The translations under genes were made by a program, and so were the position numbers. Shown one piece after another: positions 15,397 through 23,646 of a DNA stretch of 64,000 bases (the first letter of the stretch is position 1; each line of letters starts with the position of its first letter). The notes beneath the pieces were generated by a model, which saw nothing but the letters and a program-made list of their open reading frames with translations, ran no database searches and was not told where the DNA came from. The stretch lies in assembly GCF_900107045.1 (NCBI RefSeq), contig NZ_FNON01000003.1:372001-436000 (forward strand). Reading direction: 5' to 3'. The stretch is from Amycolatopsis xylanica (GTDB lineage: Bacteria > Actinomycetota > Actinomycetes > Mycobacteriales > Pseudonocardiaceae).

Positions 15397-16641
15397 ATGC
15401 GCACGCTGCTGGCCATCGCCGTCCTCGCCGCGACCGTCATCGTCCCCGCCGCACCCGCCCCAGCCGCCTCGTGCGGAACCCCGCGGGTCCCCGGCGCCGA
15501 ACACCAGGAGTCCGCCCACGTCGCGGACCTGAGCACCGCGGGCGGCCACACCGACCCCGCCGACTGGGCCGGGCTCACCCCGGCGTCCCTGCCCGCGCCC
15601 GCCGCGGTGCCCGGCATCCAGATCGACGGCTACTTCCCGGACACCTCGACCGGCAACACCAACCACGGCTGGAACCACGACTCCCAGTTCGTGCTGCGCA
15701 TGCCGGACCGCTGGAACGGCGGCCTGGTCGTCAGCGGCGCGCCGGGCGTCCGCGAGCAGTACGCCAACGACCGCGCCATCTCCGACTGGGTGCTGGCTAA
15801 GGGCTACGCGTTCGCGTCGACCGACAAGGGCAACACCGGCGCCACGTTCTACACCGACGGCCGCCGCCCCGGCGACGCGCTCGCCGAGTGGAACTTCCGC
15901 GTCACCCAGCTGACGCTGGCCGCCAAGGCCGCGGTCGCCCACCGGTACTGCGGCCCGGTCCGCCGCACGATCGCGACCGGCCTGTCCAACGGCGGCTACC
16001 TCGTGCGCTGGCAGCTCGAGAACCACCCCGAGCTGTTCGACGGCGGCGTCGACTGGGAAGGCACGCTGTGGACGGACCGCACCAATCTGTTGACCTTCCT
16101 CCCGCCCGCCTTGCGCGCCTATCCGGACGCCGACGCGATGCACGCCGCCGGATTCCCAGCGGGCTCGGAGTTCCTCTGGGACTATCACCACAAGTACTAC
16201 TGGGATCTGACCCAGCGCATTTACCGCACCGAATTCGACCCCGCGTACACCGGAGCCGAAGCCGATTACGACTACGCTTCCCGGCCCGCTTCGGTGCACC
16301 GCGCGGTGGAGCGGATCTCGCTGACCGGCCGCATCGGCAAGCCGCTCCTGACCCTGCACGGCACGCTGGACGTCCTGCTCCCGATCAGCCTCGACTCCGA
16401 CGTCTACGCCCGCATGGTCCACGACGCGGGCCGCGACCGGCTCTTCCGCTATTACCGCGTCGAAGGCGGCAACCACGTCGACGGCCTCTTCGAAGCCTTC
16501 CCGGATTCGGTGCGGCCCCTGACGCCTTGCCACCGCAGCGCCTTCACCGCCCTCGAATCCTGGCTCGGCGCCCACGTCCCGCCACCCGCCTCCCGCACCA
16601 TCCCCCGCGAAGGCGACGTCCTCACCACCTGCCACCTCTAG
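15397..16641 (+). CDS. Secreted tannase/feruloyl-esterase-like hydrolase
   Basis: Exported protein of 414 residues. Signal peptide MRTLLAIAVLAATVIVPAAPAPAAS. The alpha/beta-hydrolase core has GLSNGGYLVRW (nucleophile Ser in GxSxG form), GKPLLTLHGTLDVLLPI near the acid strand, and EGGNHVDGLFE with the probable catalytic His. The overall pattern fits tannase-related or D-(-)-3-hydroxybutyrate oligomer hydrolase enzymes. The ATG at 15397 was chosen because the signal peptide begins there; a GTG two codons upstream is possible. Only the palindrome at 16641-16708 separates it from the convergent gene. Confidence 0.82.
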   Translation: MRTLLAIAVLAATVIVPAAPAPAASCGTPRVPGAEHQESAHVADLSTAGGHTDPADWAGLTPASLPAPAAVPGIQIDGYFPDTSTGNTNHGWNHDSQFVLRMPDRWNGGLVVSGAPGVREQYANDRAISDWVLAKGYAFASTDKGNTGATFYTDGRRPGDALAEWNFRVTQLTLAAKAAVAHRYCGPVRRTIATGLSNGGYLVRWQLENHPELFDGGVDWEGTLWTDRTNLLTFLPPALRAYPDADAMHAAGFPAGSEFLWDYHHKYYWDLTQRIYRTEFDPAYTGAEADYDYASRPASVHRAVERISLTGRIGKPLLTLHGTLDVLLPISLDSDVYARMVHDAGRDRLFRYYRVEGGNHVDGLFEAFPDSVRPLTPCHRSAFTALESWLGAHVPPPASRTIPREGDVLTTCHL

Positions 16642-16708
16642 GACCGGGATAAAGCGGGCTTTATCCCGGGTGCCTTTCCCCGGGATAAAGCCCGCTTTAT
16701 CCCGGTCC
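16641..16708. repeat. Nested GGGATAAAGC palindromes forming 30-bp hairpin
   Basis: Two 26-nt palindromes, CCGGGATAAAGC-N2-GCTTTATCCCGG, lie in inverted order. Together they form perfect 30-bp arms (16641-16670 and 16679-16708) around an 8-nt loop. The element fills the entire gap between two convergent stop codons, so it very probably acts as a bidirectional terminator. Related copies are at 25489 and 37866. Confidence 0.92.
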
Positions 16709-17812
16709 TCACCCCTGTCGGCAGATGGCGTTGTCGACCAGGCGCGTCATGGCGGCCCCCTGGGCCTTGATCTCGCCGTCGTTGGACAGCGACGTGATCA
16801 CGCTGGTCCGGCCGTCCTCGGTGACCGCGCCACCGGTGATGAAGCCGGGCGTGCCCCCGTTGTGGAACCAGGTGACCACACCGCAGTTCGTCACGTGCCG
16901 GATCACGCCGAGCCCGTAGGCGTCGGCAGGCCCGAGCGGGACCGTCGTCTTCATTTCGGCCAGCTGCGCGGGCGGGAGCAGCTTGCCGCCGAGCAATGCC
17001 CGCCAGAACGCGCCGAGGTCCTTGGTGGTCGACACGATCTCCGCCGCCGCGCCGCCCCAGCCGAGGCTCACCTCGGTGCTGCGGAACGCGCCGGTGCCCG
17101 TCAGGGTGTAGCCCTCGGCGTGCGGCCGCGGCAGGAAGGGGAAGTCGCCGGGCAAGGTCGTGTTCCGCAGGCCGAGCGGCACGATGATCCGGTCGCGGAC
17201 CTCGGCACGCCACGAACGCCCGGTGACCTTCTCGATGATCATGCCGGCGATGATGTAGTTGACGTTCGAGTACTCCCACTTGGCGCCGGGCGCGAAAACC
17301 GGCGGATGCGCGACGCTCAGCTCCACCACTTTTTCGGGAGCCATCCGCTTGAACCGGTGCTTACGGAAACCGGCTTCGGTCGCCATTTCGAGTTCCACCG
17401 CGTGCGGGTAGTCGTAAATGCCGCTCGTATGCTGCAACAGGTTGCGGACCTTGATCAGATTGCCGTCATAACCGTTCCCTCGCACGAGACCCGGCAACCA
17501 TTTCTCCACGCTGTCGTCGAGCGAAAGACGCCCCTGCGCGACGAGCTGCAGCAGCACGGTCGCGGCGAAGGTCTTGGTGTCACTGCCGATCCGGAAGTGA
17601 CCGTCGACGGAAACCGGCACGTTCCGGCCGAGCACCGAAGTACCGCTGCTACCGGCGCTTTCCTTGCCAGGCGAGACCACCCGCGCCTGAACGCCCACGG
17701 CACCGGAATCGCGCACGGCGTCCAGGTCACGCTGCAGACCACTGGTCGAAGCCTGAGCCACACCGGTTGTCAAGAACATTGCCGCCACCGCGACGATCAG
17801 GGCTTTTCGCAT
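16709..17812 (-). CDS. Secreted serine hydrolase (class C beta-lactamase fold)
   Basis: Exported penicillin-binding-protein-like hydrolase of 367 residues. Signal peptide about 1-21 (ALIVAVAAMFLTTGVAQA). The SxxK motif is S77-D-T-K80, YxN is Y181-S-N183, and the third motif is represented by WFHNGGTPG. The family includes D-alanyl-D-alanine carboxypeptidases, esterases and beta-lactamases of the AmpC fold. It may act on peptidoglycan or on small esters in the extracytoplasmic space; resistance should not be inferred. Confidence 0.92.
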   Translation of the reverse strand: MRKALIVAVAAMFLTTGVAQASTSGLQRDLDAVRDSGAVGVQARVVSPGKESAGSSGTSVLGRNVPVSVDGHFRIGSDTKTFAATVLLQLVAQGRLSLDDSVEKWLPGLVRGNGYDGNLIKVRNLLQHTSGIYDYPHAVELEMATEAGFRKHRFKRMAPEKVVELSVAHPPVFAPGAKWEYSNVNYIIAGMIIEKVTGRSWRAEVRDRIIVPLGLRNTTLPGDFPFLPRPHAEGYTLTGTGAFRSTEVSLGWGGAAAEIVSTTKDLGAFWRALLGGKLLPPAQLAEMKTTVPLGPADAYGLGVIRHVTNCGVVTWFHNGGTPGFITGGAVTEDGRTSVITSLSNDGEIKAQGAAMTRLVDNAICRQG

Positions 17813-17890
17813 GCGCCAAGACTATGGAATTCGGATCGCGGAGACGATCTACCGGACCCCACTATCCATGGTGGGGCAGGCCCCACCCTA

Positions 17891-19555
17891 TTAGGAAACA
17901 GAATTACCCTTGACGCGATGCAATTCCAACGCCAGCTGGACCTCCAGCGCCCGCGCGGGCGATTGCCAATCCTCACCCAGCAACGTGGCGATCCTGTCCA
18001 AACGCTGGACGACCGTGTTGACGTGCACGTGGAGCTCATCCTTGGTCCGCGTCAGATTCGAGCCGCACGCGAAGTAAGCCCGAAGCGTCGCCACCAGCTC
18101 GGTCCCGCGCCGCGCGTCGTACTCCAGCACCGGCCCCAGAGTCGCCTTCACGTACCCGTCCAGGTCACCCCGATCCCCCAGCAGCAGCCCGACGAAACCG
18201 AGATCCGCCATGGTCGCGCCCTCACCGGCACGCCCGAGCGCCACCAGCGCCCGCAGGCACCGCACGGCCTCGTCCCAAGCCGCGGTCAACGCGGCGGGCC
18301 CCGAAACCGGCCCCGCCGCCCCGACGGTTCCCAGCGACTTCGCGACCTCGGCGACGTCCACCGCGCCCGGCAGCACCAGCACCCCGAAGCTTCCGGAAAC
18401 CCCGGCCAGCCCGCCGCGGGCCCTGGCGAGCCGGGTCACCGCGGCCGAAGGACCGTCCACCGCGAGCACGGTGTGCGGCGCGTTCAGGTCGACGCCCCAG
18501 CGCCGTCCCCTGGCCAAGAGCCCTGGCGCGTCCCGCCCGGCGAGCAGGTCCGTGATCAGCTCGCCGCGCACCTTGTTCTCAGCCTCCGCGACCGACCGGC
18601 CCAGCATCAGCAGCAGCGCCGTCACCACACTCGCCCGCTCGAAGAGCCGCCGGTCCGCGCCGTCCAGCGACGGCCGTCCCGACAAGGCGATGCTCCCCAA
18701 AAGCTCAGGTCCCGCCAGCACCGCGCACACCCACACCCCGTCCCGCTGCACGGCCCGCCCGCTCGCCCGGGACGCCGCGACCGCCCGCGCGGGGATCCCG
18801 GTGGCGGTCAGCTCGACCCCCTCGGCATCGTGGACCGCGATCTCGCCACCGAGCACCTCGGCGACAGCCGAAGCCACTTCCGGGACGCTCGCGCCGCGCA
18901 GCACCAGGTCGGTCAGCCGGTCGTGAGCGTCCTCCGCGCGTTGCATGGCGGCGTTGTGGGCCTGGATGGTCTCGTGCGCACGGCGCGTCTCCTCCAGGAG
19001 GTTGGTCGTGTCGATGGCGATGGCCGCGTGGTCGGCCAGCGACGACAGCAGCGCGACCTCCTCGGGCGTGAACTCCCGCGCCGCGCGATCGGCCGCGTAT
19101 AGCACGCCGATGACCCGGTTCTCCAAGGTCAGCGGCACCCCGACGATGGCGACCAGCCCCTCGTCGCGGACCGCGGCGTCGATCGGGCCGGTGTGCTTGA
19201 ACCGCTTGTCGGCGAAGTAGTCGGCGGTGGCGTAGTGGCGGGCGCCGGTCGCGACCACCCCGCCGAGCCCCTCGCCCATGCCGAGGCGAAGCCGTTGAAA
19301 CAGCGGGGAAATCGAGCCGTCGGTGACCCGCATGTACGTGTCACCGGCGACCGGGTCGTTGAGTGAGAGATAAGAGAGATCGGCACCGAGCAGCATGCGC
19401 GCCCGGTGCACGATCGACTTGAGCACGGCGTCGGGGTCGCGCTGCCCGGCCAGCTCACTGGCGGTGTCGAACAGCGCGACCAGCTCGGCCTCCCGCCGCC
19501 GATGCCTGGCGAGCAGCATCAGCAGTGCGGGCACGACGTCGTTCATGCCCGACAT
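17891..19555 (-). CDS. GAF-PucR family transcriptional regulator
   Basis: Regulator of about 554 residues. A GAF domain spans about 25-185 (LFDTASELAGQRDPDAVLKS through HAAIAIDTTNLL) and a middle ligand-like region follows. The C-terminal PucR/CdaR helix-turn-helix is FACGSNLTRTKDELHVHVNT, then VVQRLDRI. It follows the MFS gene by 4 nt (stop 19560, start 19555), so it is the last gene of the SDR-MFS-regulator operon. It probably senses a substrate or its CoA ester and controls that operon; this is by analogy to similar arrangements. MSG at 19555 was chosen over the upstream in-frame Met inside the MFS gene. Confidence 0.9.
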   Translation of the reverse strand: MSGMNDVVPALLMLLARHRRREAELVALFDTASELAGQRDPDAVLKSIVHRARMLLGADLSYLSLNDPVAGDTYMRVTDGSISPLFQRLRLGMGEGLGGVVATGARHYATADYFADKRFKHTGPIDAAVRDEGLVAIVGVPLTLENRVIGVLYAADRAAREFTPEEVALLSSLADHAAIAIDTTNLLEETRRAHETIQAHNAAMQRAEDAHDRLTDLVLRGASVPEVASAVAEVLGGEIAVHDAEGVELTATGIPARAVAASRASGRAVQRDGVWVCAVLAGPELLGSIALSGRPSLDGADRRLFERASVVTALLLMLGRSVAEAENKVRGELITDLLAGRDAPGLLARGRRWGVDLNAPHTVLAVDGPSAAVTRLARARGGLAGVSGSFGVLVLPGAVDVAEVAKSLGTVGAAGPVSGPAALTAAWDEAVRCLRALVALGRAGEGATMADLGFVGLLLGDRGDLDGYVKATLGPVLEYDARRGTELVATLRAYFACGSNLTRTKDELHVHVNTVVQRLDRIATLLGEDWQSPARALEVQLALELHRVKGNSVS

Positions 19556-19559
19556 CGTG

Positions 19560-20864
19560 TCATCGCTTCGCGAGTTCGACCTCTTCACGCTCGTCGACCA
19601 GCGAAACCCCGCGGGTCTCCCGCGACGCCAGCACCGCGACGACCGTGATCGCGCAGGCGCCGACCAGGTACAGCGCCACCGGCGTGGTGCTGCCGAACGA
19701 CTTGAGCAGCGCCGTGGCGATCAGCGGCGCGAGCCCGCCCGCCAATATCGACGCCAGCTGGTAGCCGATGGACGCGCCCGAGTACCGCACGTTGGTGCCG
19801 AACAGCTCCGAGAAGAACGCCGCCTGCGGCCCGTACATCGCGCCGTGCAGCACCAGCCCGACCGTGGTCGCGAGAATGATCAGCGGCGAGGATTTCGTTG
19901 CCAGCAAAGGGAAGAACGCGAAGCCCCAGGCGCCGACCCCGATCGCGCCGAACAGGTACACCGGGCGGCGGCCCAGCCGGTCGGACAACGCGCCCCACAC
20001 CGGGATCGTCGCGAAGTGGAACGCCGAGCCGATCAGCACCGCGGTCAGCCCCACCGACTTCGGCAGGTGCAGCGGCCCGGTCAGGTACACCAGGATGAAC
20101 GCGGTGATCACGTAGTACGAGACGTTCTCCGCCATCCGCGCGCCCATCGCGACCAGCACCTCACGCCAGTGCTCACGCAGCACGGTGACGATCGGCGCCT
20201 TCTCCTCGGGCTTGCGGTTCGCTTGCGCGGCAAGGAAAGCGGGCGACTCCGAGATCGCCATCCTGATCCACAGCCCGATCACCACGAGCACGCCGGAGAG
20301 CAGGAACGGGATCCGCCAGCCCCACGAGAAGAACTGCTCGTCGGTCTGCACCGCCGCCAGCAGCGCCAGCACGGCCGTCGCCAGCAGGTTCCCGCCCGGC
20401 GCGCCGCACTGCGGCCACGACGCCCAGAACCCGCGCCGCTTCGGGTCGCCATGCTCGGACACGATGAGCACCGCGCCACCCCACTCGCCACCGAGCGCGA
20501 AGCCCTGGACCAGGCGCAGCAGCGTCAGCAGGATCGGCGCGAGCGCCCCGACGGTGACGTACGTCGGCAGCAGGCCCATCGCGAACGTCGAGCCGCCCAT
20601 CAGCAGCAAGCTCAGCACCAGCAGCTTCTTGCGCCCGATCTTGTCGCCGAAGTGCCCGAACACGAGCCCGCCGAGCGGCCGCGCCACGAACCCGATGGCG
20701 TAGGTGGCGAACGAGAGCAGCGTGCCGGTGAGCGGATCCGCGGTCGGGAAGAACAGCTTGTTGAACACCAGCGCGGCGGCCGAGGTGTAGAGGAAGAAGT
20801 CGTACCACTCGATCGTCGTGCCGATCAGGCTGGCACTGACGATCTTGGCGATGGGTTTGCTCAT
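19560..20864 (-). CDS. MHS-family MFS symporter
   Basis: Twelve-helix transporter of 434 residues in the metabolite:H+ symporter branch. The N-terminal ASLIGTTIEWYDFFLY, GGLVFGHFGDKIGRKK, RLVQGFALGGEWGGAVLIVSE (read as adjoining blocks) and GALSDRLGRRPV are hallmarks of the family. AAAGGAG lies 6 nt before the ATG at 20864. Position between a 3-hydroxybutyrate dehydrogenase and a PucR-type regulator suggests uptake of hydroxybutyrate or a related carboxylate; that substrate is an inference. Confidence 0.92.
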   Translation of the reverse strand: MSKPIAKIVSASLIGTTIEWYDFFLYTSAAALVFNKLFFPTADPLTGTLLSFATYAIGFVARPLGGLVFGHFGDKIGRKKLLVLSLLLMGGSTFAMGLLPTYVTVGALAPILLTLLRLVQGFALGGEWGGAVLIVSEHGDPKRRGFWASWPQCGAPGGNLLATAVLALLAAVQTDEQFFSWGWRIPFLLSGVLVVIGLWIRMAISESPAFLAAQANRKPEEKAPIVTVLREHWREVLVAMGARMAENVSYYVITAFILVYLTGPLHLPKSVGLTAVLIGSAFHFATIPVWGALSDRLGRRPVYLFGAIGVGAWGFAFFPLLATKSSPLIILATTVGLVLHGAMYGPQAAFFSELFGTNVRYSGASIGYQLASILAGGLAPLIATALLKSFGSTTPVALYLVGACAITVVAVLASRETRGVSLVDEREEVELAKR

Positions 20865-20896
20865 CGGCGACTCCTTTGTCGTTGCGAGCGGGTGGG

Positions 20897-21643
20897 TCAC
20901 TGGGCGGTCCAACCCCCGTCGACCGGCAGCGACGCGCCGGTCAAGCTGTTCGCGGCCGGCAGGCAGAGCCACCGCACGAGGGCCGCGACCTCGTCCGGTT
21001 CGATGAGCCGCTTGACGGCCATGCGCCGCAGCAGCACCTGGTCGACGACCTCCGCGTCGCTGATGCCGTGCGCGCTGGCCTGCGCCGCGACCTGGCCTTC
21101 GACCAGCGGCGTGCGCACGTACCCGGGGCAGACGCAGTTGCTGGTCACCCCGTATTCGGCGCCCTCGAGCGCGGTCACCTTGCTCAGGCCTTCGAGCGCG
21201 TGCTTCGCGGTCACGTAGGCGACCTTGTACGGGCTCGCGCGCAGGCCGTGCACACTCGAAATGTTGATCACGCGGCCCCAGCGGCGCGTGTACATCTGCG
21301 GCAGGAACCGCCTGATCAGCAGGAACGGCGCGGTCACCATCACGCGCTGCATGAGGTCGAACCGCGCGGGGTCGAACTCGTGGATCGGCGCGACCTCCTG
21401 CAGGCCCGCGTTGTTGACCAGCACGTCGACCTGCGCCGGCAGCGTCTCGATGGCGTTGGCGTCCGCGAGGTCGGCCACGTGCTCGGTCCCGCCGATCTCG
21501 GCCGCCACCGCGAACGCCGTCTCCGGGTTCCGGTCGACCACGTGCACCTTGGCGCCCGCCTCGGCGAGCGCCCGCGCGCAGGCCGCGCCGATCCCGCTGC
21601 CCGCGCCGGTCACCAGCGCCGTCTTCCCGGCCAAGTCCGTCAT
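20897..21643 (-). CDS. 3-hydroxybutyrate dehydrogenase (SDR)
   Basis: Short-chain dehydrogenase of 248 residues. The NAD(H) motif is TGAGSGIG (12-19), NNAG at 77-80, catalytic S130, Y143 and K147. The block NISSVHGLRASPYKVAYVTA with LEGLSKV, and the C-terminal INGASLPVDGGWTAQ-like end (here LTGASLPVDGGWTAQ), are typical of D-3-hydroxybutyrate dehydrogenases, which convert hydroxybutyrate to acetoacetate. It is the first gene of the operon with the transporter and regulator. No strong Shine-Dalgarno is visible before the ATG at 21643. Confidence 0.9.
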   Translation of the reverse strand: MTDLAGKTALVTGAGSGIGAACARALAEAGAKVHVVDRNPETAFAVAAEIGGTEHVADLADANAIETLPAQVDVLVNNAGLQEVAPIHEFDPARFDLMQRVMVTAPFLLIRRFLPQMYTRRWGRVINISSVHGLRASPYKVAYVTAKHALEGLSKVTALEGAEYGVTSNCVCPGYVRTPLVEGQVAAQASAHGISDAEVVDQVLLRRMAVKRLIEPDEVAALVRWLCLPAANSLTGASLPVDGGWTAQ

Positions 21644-21737
21644 GCCGCAGAACGTTAAGTCCGCAGGCCCAGCCCGGGTATGTGATCAACACCCACAGTT
21701 AACCAAGAACCTATGGTGTCCCCTCACACATCGGGGT

Positions 21738-21779
21738 CGTGAGTGTTCCGGCCGGTTCTAACCGGTCTGAACACTCACG
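21738..21779. repeat. 42-bp palindromic repeat, copy 4
   Basis: The same element as at 6637. It overlaps the 3' end of kynU: on the minus strand its sequence encodes the last residues V-S-V-Q-T-G and the TAG stop. The element has therefore become the C-terminus of that gene. Confidence 0.9.
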
Positions 21780-22912
21780 AGCCCGTGCACGGCGCGTTCG
21801 ACGTCCACGTAGCGCGTGTACAGGGGTGCGAGTCCGAACCGCAGCACGTTCGGCGGCCGGAAGTCGCCGATGATCCCCCGCCCGGCGAGCGCCTTCAGCT
21901 GCGCGGCCGTCCCCGCCACCGACACCTGATGCCCGCGCGCGGGATCGCGCGGCGTGAGCACCGACGCCGACGGCAGCAGCTCGTCCAAACACTCGAAGAA
22001 GAAGTCACCCAGCGCGAGCCCCTTGGCCCGAACGTCCTCAATGGACACCAGATCCCAGATGTCCAGCGCGGCGTCCACGGCGGACATCGCGAGAATGTCC
22101 GGCGTGCCCGCACGTGCCCGCCCGATCCCGGCACTGCCCGTGTAGTCCGAGGACATCGCGAACGGATCGCGGTGTCCCGCCCACCCGGTCAGCGGATGCT
22201 CGAACCGATCGAGCCATTTCCTTGCCACGTAAATGAAAGCAGGCGCGCCAGGCCCGCCGTTGAGGAACTTGTACGTGCACCCCACCGCGAAGTCCACACC
22301 GCAGCCGTCGAGCTGGATCGGCAGCACCCCGACGCTATGGCAGAGATCCCACACCGCCAGCGCGCCCACGGCGTGCAGGCCGTCGGTGATCGCGGGCATG
22401 TCGTGCAGCCGCCCGGTCACGTAGTCGACGTGGTTGACCACCGCCGCCGCGGTCCGTTCCGAGGCCGCCGCGGGCATGTCCACCGGATCGACCCGCCGCA
22501 CCGTGTGCCCGGTGAACCCGGCCAGCCCGTCCGCGATGTACCCGTCCGACGGGAACGTCCTGGCGTCCACCAGGATCTCGTCGCGCCCCGGCTGAAGCCG
22601 GACGGCGGCCGCCAAAGCCTTGAAGAGGTTGACCGAGGTCGAATCGCACACCACCGTCTGCCCGGCGGCCGCCCCGATCAGCGGGCCGATCCGGTCACCG
22701 ATCCGCTCCGGCGCGTCCCACCAGCCGTCGTCCCAGGCCTGGATCAGCCTACCCGCCCACTGCTTGCGGATGACGTCGTCCAGCCTGTCGGCGACCCGCC
22801 GTGGCGGCGCGCCCAGCGAGTTACCGTCCAGATAGGACACTGCGGGGTCGAGATCGAACTCGGCACGGATACCGGCCAGCGGGTCACGGGCATCAAGATC
22901 GGCGGCGCTCAT
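21758..22912 (-). CDS. kynU: Kynureninase
   Basis: PLP enzyme of 384 residues that cleaves L-kynurenine to anthranilate and alanine. Family blocks are visible: SYLDGNSLG near the start, AVWDLCHSVGVLPI with the PLP-ring Asp, and the Schiff-base lysine K215 in CTYKFLNGGPG. VLRFGLAPLYTRY lies near the end. The ATG at 22912 gives an ATGA overlap with the GNAT gene, so the two are co-translated. No tryptophan dioxygenase or formamidase gene lies in the window. The last residues are encoded by a palindromic repeat. Confidence 0.95.
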   Translation of the reverse strand: MSAADLDARDPLAGIRAEFDLDPAVSYLDGNSLGAPPRRVADRLDDVIRKQWAGRLIQAWDDGWWDAPERIGDRIGPLIGAAAGQTVVCDSTSVNLFKALAAAVRLQPGRDEILVDARTFPSDGYIADGLAGFTGHTVRRVDPVDMPAAASERTAAAVVNHVDYVTGRLHDMPAITDGLHAVGALAVWDLCHSVGVLPIQLDGCGVDFAVGCTYKFLNGGPGAPAFIYVARKWLDRFEHPLTGWAGHRDPFAMSSDYTGSAGIGRARAGTPDILAMSAVDAALDIWDLVSIEDVRAKGLALGDFFFECLDELLPSASVLTPRDPARGHQVSVAGTAAQLKALAGRGIIGDFRPPNVLRFGLAPLYTRYVDVERAVHGLVSVQTG

Positions 22913-23454
22913 AACCCCGCATGTTCGTCGTCCCACTCGGGCATCGTCAACGTGCCGGTCGCCCAGTCACGCCGCAGTATCGCGTAACCCACCCCGTCGT
23001 ACAGGATCCCGTCGCAGCCCGGCCAGGCCTCGCGGTAGTGCGCTTCCTTGGTGTACCCGCACAGCCGGAACACCCGCCGCATCGCGTGGTTGTCCTGCCG
23101 CGTCGTGCCCTCAATGCGCGAGATGGCGGGCAAAGCCGTGAAAAGGTACTTCGTCAGCCACCGCACCGCGTGCCGCCCGACGCCGAGGCCACGGTAGGCC
23201 CGAGCGACGCGCAGGTCGAACAACGGGGTGCCGTCGTCGATGTCGAACAGGCGGATCAGCCCGGCGCGCTTGCCTTCGATCATGATCCAGAAGGTGCGGA
23301 CCGAGTCGCTGTCGTAGTGCCCTTCGGCGACGTGACGGCGGACCAGCTCACGCTCGGGTGACCCGGTGCTGTGGAACGGCCATTCCTCGCCGGAGAGGAA
23401 CTCGGCGAGCAGCTCTGTTTCGGCCCTCACGAAGTGGCGGTACTCGGTAAGCAC
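22909..23454 (-). CDS. GNAT N-acetyltransferase
   Basis: Acetyltransferase of 181 residues, RimJ/RimL-like. The acetyl-CoA pyrophosphate loop is RVARAYRGLGVGRHAVRWL, and RQDNHAMRRVFRLCGYTKEA follows as the typical C-terminal strand-helix unit. It is upstream of and overlaps kynU by 4 nt. The substrate is unknown; a role on kynurenine-derived amines is only a guess from linkage. Confidence 0.9.
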   Translation of the reverse strand: MLTEYRHFVRAETELLAEFLSGEEWPFHSTGSPERELVRRHVAEGHYDSDSVRTFWIMIEGKRAGLIRLFDIDDGTPLFDLRVARAYRGLGVGRHAVRWLTKYLFTALPAISRIEGTTRQDNHAMRRVFRLCGYTKEAHYREAWPGCDGILYDGVGYAILRRDWATGTLTMPEWDDEHAGL

Positions 23455-23646
23455 GATTCATGCTAATGCTGAGCACAACCCCCGGAAGTCGGAGCACAAG
23501 ATCACCCCGATGGTCGGCTGCTGACCGGCTTAAGTCCTGGTAAGTGGGTCTTTCGCAGCCATACCGACTGGCCGGGATTCTCTATCGTCGGGGAGGGAAA
23601 CCACTTAAGGTGGCCGAATCCAGGCAGGATCCTCAGGAGGCCAGCG

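Noticed and set aside
19560..21692. 710-residue fusion of the SDR region and MFS transporter
   Set aside because: The extra N-terminus is an alternative frame of the SDR; the MFS has its own AAAGGAG and ATG at 20864.
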